Under the pieces are notes generated by a model. It was not told the DNA's origin. It was given only the letters and a program-made list of their open reading frames with translations, and did not search any database. From an uncultured Erythrobacter sp. (lineage in GTDB: Bacteria > Pseudomonadota > Alphaproteobacteria > Sphingomonadales > Sphingomonadaceae), in contig CALBWA010000001.1 in NCBI GenBank assembly GCA_937969505.1, positions 1-64,000 of the forward strand: 64,000 nt of DNA, written 5' to 3'. Within the stretch, counting starts at the first letter, position 1; every line of letters begins with the position of its first letter. Positions 60,700 through 64,000 of this stretch are shown in pieces. Both the position numbers and the translations under genes were made by a program.

Positions 60700-61794
60700 T
60701 TAGCGCGAACCGCTCATGCGGCCCAGGGTTTCCAGCGCATCACGCAACGCCGCCTCCGTTTCGATGGTCTGCTGAGCCATCACGGGACGCGGGACATATG
60801 TCTGAATGCCGTCATTTTCATCAATGTGCTCGTCCCGGCGGCTTAATTTGGGCTCTGCAGGAAGGCCTTTTCCGCGCCCTTGTATCGCACGCAGGCGTTC
60901 TAGGCTTTCCGATGGAAAGCCGCGGCGCAGTCCAGTTTCGGATCGATGATCGTCCAACGCAACGGCGAAGCGCTCGGTCAATTGCATCATGCTCAGACTC
61001 GACACCGGTGGAGCCTGCAAGACTTGCACCGCAGCGCCTTGCTTGCTCTCATCTTTTGACAAGGGGATGCTATTTCCAGAATCAACCATCGAGGGGTCAA
61101 CAGCAGGATCGCATGCAGTGACTTCTTGTTCGGGCGGATCCACATCAGGGCAAACTTCGTCTTCGGCAGTACAGTTTGATTTCTCAAAAACAGCTGATGC
61201 ATCAAAGTGATCGTCGAGGATCAGCGGGTTGTCGAGAATCAGAACATCGCCATCAAGATCTCCGAGCCCTTCGTCCGCGCTCGCGATGCTTTCCGGCATT
61301 GCATCTATCGCCGCTTCAGGTTTTGGTTTGGCGCTTTCTTCGACACTGCTTGCTGTGTTGTTCTGGCAGTCGGCCATTGCGACGCAAACTTGCCGCTTGG
61401 CTCGGTTCACGGGTCGGGACTGAAAACGCCTGATACCACTGGAGGCGGCATAACCGAGGCATGCGCCGACAAGAGCCGCAACGGATGCACCGATAGGAGG
61501 TGAGAAAGCCGGCCATCCGGTTGCCTTTGCCAGTGTTGCGGTAAATAACCCTGGAGCCACCCAAACCAACAAACCCAGAAGTGCTGCGGCCCATGCCATC
61601 AAGATAATGGAAAATGCCGGATGGGAACTGAGCGGGGGTTTCATTCCGTTCGGTCCAGCCTCACGCGCGGCCACTTCATGACCGGTGACACCTAGAGCCA
61701 GATCGCAGGTCTGGTCATTGCGCACAAACGCATCCTGGCTGTTCATTGTATTGATCGGTCTGGCCTCGTCTGTTTCCAACTTTCCCCGCAGCAA
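60700..61794 (-). CDS. Uncharacterised protein with two N-terminal membrane helices
   Basis: This is up to 364 residues from a TTG at 61794; the ATG at 61746 and one at about 61644 are also possible, and none has a clear ribosome site. Two hydrophobic segments (about 50-75 and 85-105 in the long form) are followed by an acidic, Asp/Glu/Pro-rich region with several short repeats and a C-terminal part with weak coiled coil (ALRDALETLGRMSG). I recognise no domain. Confidence 0.55.
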   Translation of the reverse strand: MLRGKLETDEARPINTMNSQDAFVRNDQTCDLALGVTGHEVAAREAGPNGMKPPLSSHPAFSIILMAWAAALLGLLVWVAPGLFTATLAKATGWPAFSPPIGASVAALVGACLGYAASSGIRRFQSRPVNRAKRQVCVAMADCQNNTASSVEESAKPKPEAAIDAMPESIASADEGLGDLDGDVLILDNPLILDDHFDASAVFEKSNCTAEDEVCPDVDPPEQEVTACDPAVDPSMVDSGNSIPLSKDESKQGAAVQVLQAPPVSSLSMMQLTERFAVALDDHRSETGLRRGFPSESLERLRAIQGRGKGLPAEPKLSRRDEHIDENDGIQTYVPRPVMAQQTIETEAALRDALETLGRMSGSR

Positions 61795-61803
61795 TGCCTG
61801 AAA

Positions 61804-62067
61804 TCAGGCCACTGCGTTGTTCAGTTCCGTTGGCTTAACAAAAGCAGGTAAACGAGCAGATAACAGCCGTAGAAGCTCACCCGAATCGTCTGGAAAGCGA
61901 CCTGAAACGCCAGCGATTTTCACCGTGCGTTGTACGCCTTCGACAAGCTTGATGCCCTGCAAACGGCCAGATTTGGCAGGTTTCCGAAGACGATGCCGTA
62001 GCGGCAAGTTGACGTTTACGGAAACTTGATTGCACTTGGCGGGCAATTCCGCCATTAAGCGCAGCAT
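61804..62067 (-). CDS. Possible small basic protein
   Basis: An 87-codon open frame, or 83 codons from a second ATG, in the gap upstream of the previous gene. The product is basic (RHRLRKPAKSGRLQGIKLVEGV) with an N-terminal Asn/Val stretch. Nothing in the sequence links it to a family, and its ribosome site is weak, so it may be spurious. Confidence 0.3.
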   Translation of the reverse strand: MLRLMAELPAKCNQVSVNVNLPLRHRLRKPAKSGRLQGIKLVEGVQRTVKIAGVSGRFPDDSGELLRLLSARLPAFVKPTELNNAVA

Positions 62068-62124
62068 TCAAACTGCAGATACGCTCTGATCGCACCGATC
62101 AGGGTCTGACAATAGGAGAGGCGC

Positions 62125-62574
62125 ATGAACCCGCAGGAATTGGCCGCAAAAGTCGGCGAGAATATCGGCACCAGCGAATGGGTCGAGATGAGCCAGGAAA
62201 AGGTCAACATGTTCGCTGATGCGACGGGCGACCACCAGTTCATTCACATTAACGAAGAAGCGGCCAAGATGACTCCCTTTGGCGGCACAATCGCCCATGG
62301 TTTCATGACGCTTTCGATGATTCCCTATCTTTCCGCCAACAGCGACATTCCCAAGCTTGACGGAGTAAAGATGGCGGTCAATTACGGTGGCAACAAAACC
62401 CGCTTCATCAACCCCGTGCGCACCGGCAAGCGCATTCGCGGCCACTGGAAGCTGACCGAAATGGCCGAAAAACGCCCCGGTCAATGGCAGCAGACCAGCG
62501 AGATTACAATCGAGATCGAAGGCGAGGACAAGCCCGCCCTGATCTGCGAATGGATGACGCTGCTTTTCGTCTGA
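62125..62574 (+). CDS. MaoC family dehydratase
   Basis: This 149-residue hotdog-fold hydratase has the catalytic Asp/His in FADATGDHQFIHINEEAA and the AHGFMTLSM motif. Related enzymes are PhaJ and the NodN/MaoC group, which hydrate enoyl-CoA to (R)-3-hydroxyacyl-CoA. GGAGAG lies 3 bases before the ATG. It lies 77 bases upstream of a thiolase, suggesting a joint role in acyl-CoA turnover. Confidence 0.92.
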   Translation: MNPQELAAKVGENIGTSEWVEMSQEKVNMFADATGDHQFIHINEEAAKMTPFGGTIAHGFMTLSMIPYLSANSDIPKLDGVKMAVNYGGNKTRFINPVRTGKRIRGHWKLTEMAEKRPGQWQQTSEITIEIEGEDKPALICEWMTLLFV

Positions 62575-62651
62575 GCCCACTTCACAACTTATGAAATACG
62601 CCTCGTGAATGCGGGGCGAGAACGAATATCCCTCGAAAGGACACCCCCACC

Positions 62652-63833
62652 ATGTCACGTGACGCAGTCATCGTCTCTACCGCCCGCACTCCGATTGGTC
62701 GCGCCTACAAGGGCGGCTTCAATGCAACACCCGGCGCGACGCTCGGCTCCTTTTCCTACAAGGCTGCTGTTGAGCGTGCTGGCATCGACGGCGCCGAAGT
62801 TGACGACGTCGTCTGGGGAGCCGTCCTTACGCAAGGGACACAGGCTGGCAACATTGGCCGTCAGGTCGCTCTGCGTGGCGGCGCGCCGGTAACGGTCGCG
62901 GCGCAGACCATTGACCGCCAGTGCTCTTCGGGCCTGATGGCAATCGCCACCGCTGCCAAGCAGATCGTGGTCGACAATATGGATATTGTCGTGGGTGGCG
63001 GTCAGGATTCGATCAGCCTGGTGCAAACTCCGGAAATGCGGGTTCAGATGGACCCATCGCTGCTGGCCATGCACAAGAACGTGTACATGCCGATGCTCCA
63101 GACGGCGGAAACGGTTGCCAAGCGGTACGACATCAGCCGCGATGCGCAGGACGAATACGCGCTGCAATCGCAGATGCGGACAGCTGCAGGGCAGGAAGCT
63201 GGCAAGTTCGATGACGAGATCGTGCCTGTCACCACCACGATGAATGTGATGGACAAGGAAACCAAGGAAGTTTCCCAGCAGGAAGTCACCATCGCCAAGG
63301 ACGAAGGCAACCGCCCATCCACCACATTGGAGGGCCTGCAGTCGCTTAACCCGGTCATGGGTCCGGGCAATTGCATCACTGCGGGTAACGCATCGCAACT
63401 GTCCGATGGCTCGTCAGCCAGCGTGCTGATGGAAGCCAAGCTGGCCGAACAGAAGGGTCTTCAGCCCCTCGGCCGTTATGTTGGCATGGCGGTGGCCGGA
63501 ACCGAGCCGGATGAAATGGGCAGTGGTCCGGTCTGCGCGATCCCCAAGCTGCTCAAGCAGACTGGTCTCACAATGGACGATATCGGCCTGTGGGAACTGA
63601 ACGAAGCCTTCGCCGTGCAAGTTCTCTACTGCCGCGACAAACTGGGTATCGATAATGACATTCTTAACGTCAATGGCGGCTCGATCTCGATCGGCCACCC
63701 CTATGGTATGACCGGTGCACGCTGCACCGGCCACGCTCTGATCGAAGGCAAGCGTCGCGGTGCAAAATACGTTGTTGTGACCATGTGTGTCGGCGGCGGC
63801 ATGGGCGCAGCTGGCCTGTTCGAGGTATTCTGA
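62652..63833 (+). CDS. Acetyl-CoA C-acyltransferase (thiolase)
   Basis: This 393-residue thiolase has the nucleophile Cys91 in [10 protein letters not shown], the His motif [16 protein letters not shown] and the second Cys in CVGGGMGAA. It could serve beta-oxidation (FadA-type) or acetoacetyl-CoA formation for PHA; the sequence alone does not decide. The ATG at 62652 has AAGGA 11 bases upstream. A terminator follows about 40 bases after the stop. Confidence 0.93.
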   Translation: MSRDAVIVSTARTPIGRAYKGGFNATPGATLGSFSYKAAVERAGIDGAEVDDVVWGAVLTQGTQAGNIGRQVALRGGAPVTVAAQTIDRQCSSGLMAIATAAKQIVVDNMDIVVGGGQDSISLVQTPEMRVQMDPSLLAMHKNVYMPMLQTAETVAKRYDISRDAQDEYALQSQMRTAAGQEAGKFDDEIVPVTTTMNVMDKETKEVSQQEVTIAKDEGNRPSTTLEGLQSLNPVMGPGNCITAGNASQLSDGSSASVLMEAKLAEQKGLQPLGRYVGMAVAGTEPDEMGSGPVCAIPKLLKQTGLTMDDIGLWELNEAFAVQVLYCRDKLGIDNDILNVNGGSISIGHPYGMTGARCTGHALIEGKRRGAKYVVVTMCVGGGMGAAGLFEVF

Positions 63834-63874
63834 GCACCCACACTTATTGATCGACTGCCAAATCGCATTACATG

Positions 63875-63912
63875 AAATCCCTGCTCGGCTTCTGGTCGGG
63901 CGGGGATTTTTT
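63875..63912 (+). terminator. Intrinsic terminator after the thiolase gene
   Basis: A 13-pair stem (AATCCCTGCTCGG with TCGGGCGGGGATT, including three G-T pairs) is followed by six T. Confidence 0.88.
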
Positions 63913-63922
63913 GTGGGAGTTG

Positions 63923-64000
63923 ATGATGCTTAGAATGTTTGCCGCTGCCGCTCTGGCCTCGCTAGGTCTGGTAGCAGCTCCGGCACTGGCCAATCCCCAG
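63923..64000 (+). CDS. Secreted protein, 5' end only
   Basis: A frame with ATG at 63923 (ATGATG) runs off the window. The visible 26 residues are a signal peptide: MMLRMFAAAALASLGLVAAP, then ALANPQ, with a probable cut after ALA. GGGAG lies upstream. The product cannot be identified. Confidence 0.6.
   Translation, partial: MMLRMFAAAALASLGLVAAPALANPQ

Overview
This 64 kb window looks like ordinary chromosome of a high-GC alphaproteobacterium, most likely Sphingomonadales and probably an Erythrobacter/Altererythrobacter-like member. The reasons are the large single-chain NAD-glutamate dehydrogenase, the DUF3576-leuS-lptE-holA order, tandem PilZ and DUF455/DUF1223 proteins, CYP153-like and P450terp-like cytochromes P450, and a YadA-type adhesin. 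I saw no rRNA, tRNA, CRISPR array, prophage or insertion sequence.

Layout. 1-7 kb: the 5' part of a YadA-like trimeric autotransporter (minus strand, with an apparent frameshift after the signal peptide), a double PilZ protein, and a three-gene membrane glycosylation operon (FAD oxidoreductase, GtrA, GT-C-like protein). 7-13 kb: a lipoprotein MsrB, a CYP153-like P450 behind a perfect operator palindrome, an ABC-2 exporter pair, queG and a putidaredoxin-reductase-like flavoprotein. 13-21 kb: NAD-glutamate dehydrogenase and a hydrolase-TPR-flavin monooxygenase operon. 21-25 kb: a small XRE regulator/membrane protein cassette divergent from thrS. The thrS leader holds a peptide ORF with eight consecutive Thr codons and mutually exclusive hairpins, and is the most interesting signal here. 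25-31 kb: DUF1223, agmatine deiminase, glnE, a 1-Cys Bcp/PrxQ, DUF455 and an M23 peptidase. 32-38 kb: acyl-CoA synthetase plus P450terp-like P450, then a YqiJ/flotillin pair. 38-43 kb: galU and murA (divergent), a PadR/membrane protein pair with a promoter-operator that predicts a leaderless mRNA, an RHH protein, an SDR and phaB. 44-53 kb: DUF3576-leuS-lptE-holA, an undecaprenyl-phosphate sugar transferase, rnd-lptC-lptA, ung and a DksA-type zinc finger. 53-64 kb: an AT-richer orphan gene, gltBD, uncharacterised membrane/small genes, a MaoC dehydratase, a thiolase and the start of a secreted protein.

Shared themes are the cell envelope (LptA/C/E, MurA, GalU, sugar transferase, GtrA operon, M23 peptidase, adhesin), nitrogen and glutamate metabolism (GltBD, GDH, GlnE, agmatine deiminase), and lipid or hydrocarbon oxidation (two P450s, acyl-CoA synthetase, MaoC, thiolase, PhaB). 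Regulation visible in the DNA includes the candidate threonine attenuator, two perfect-palindrome operators and several strong intrinsic terminators.
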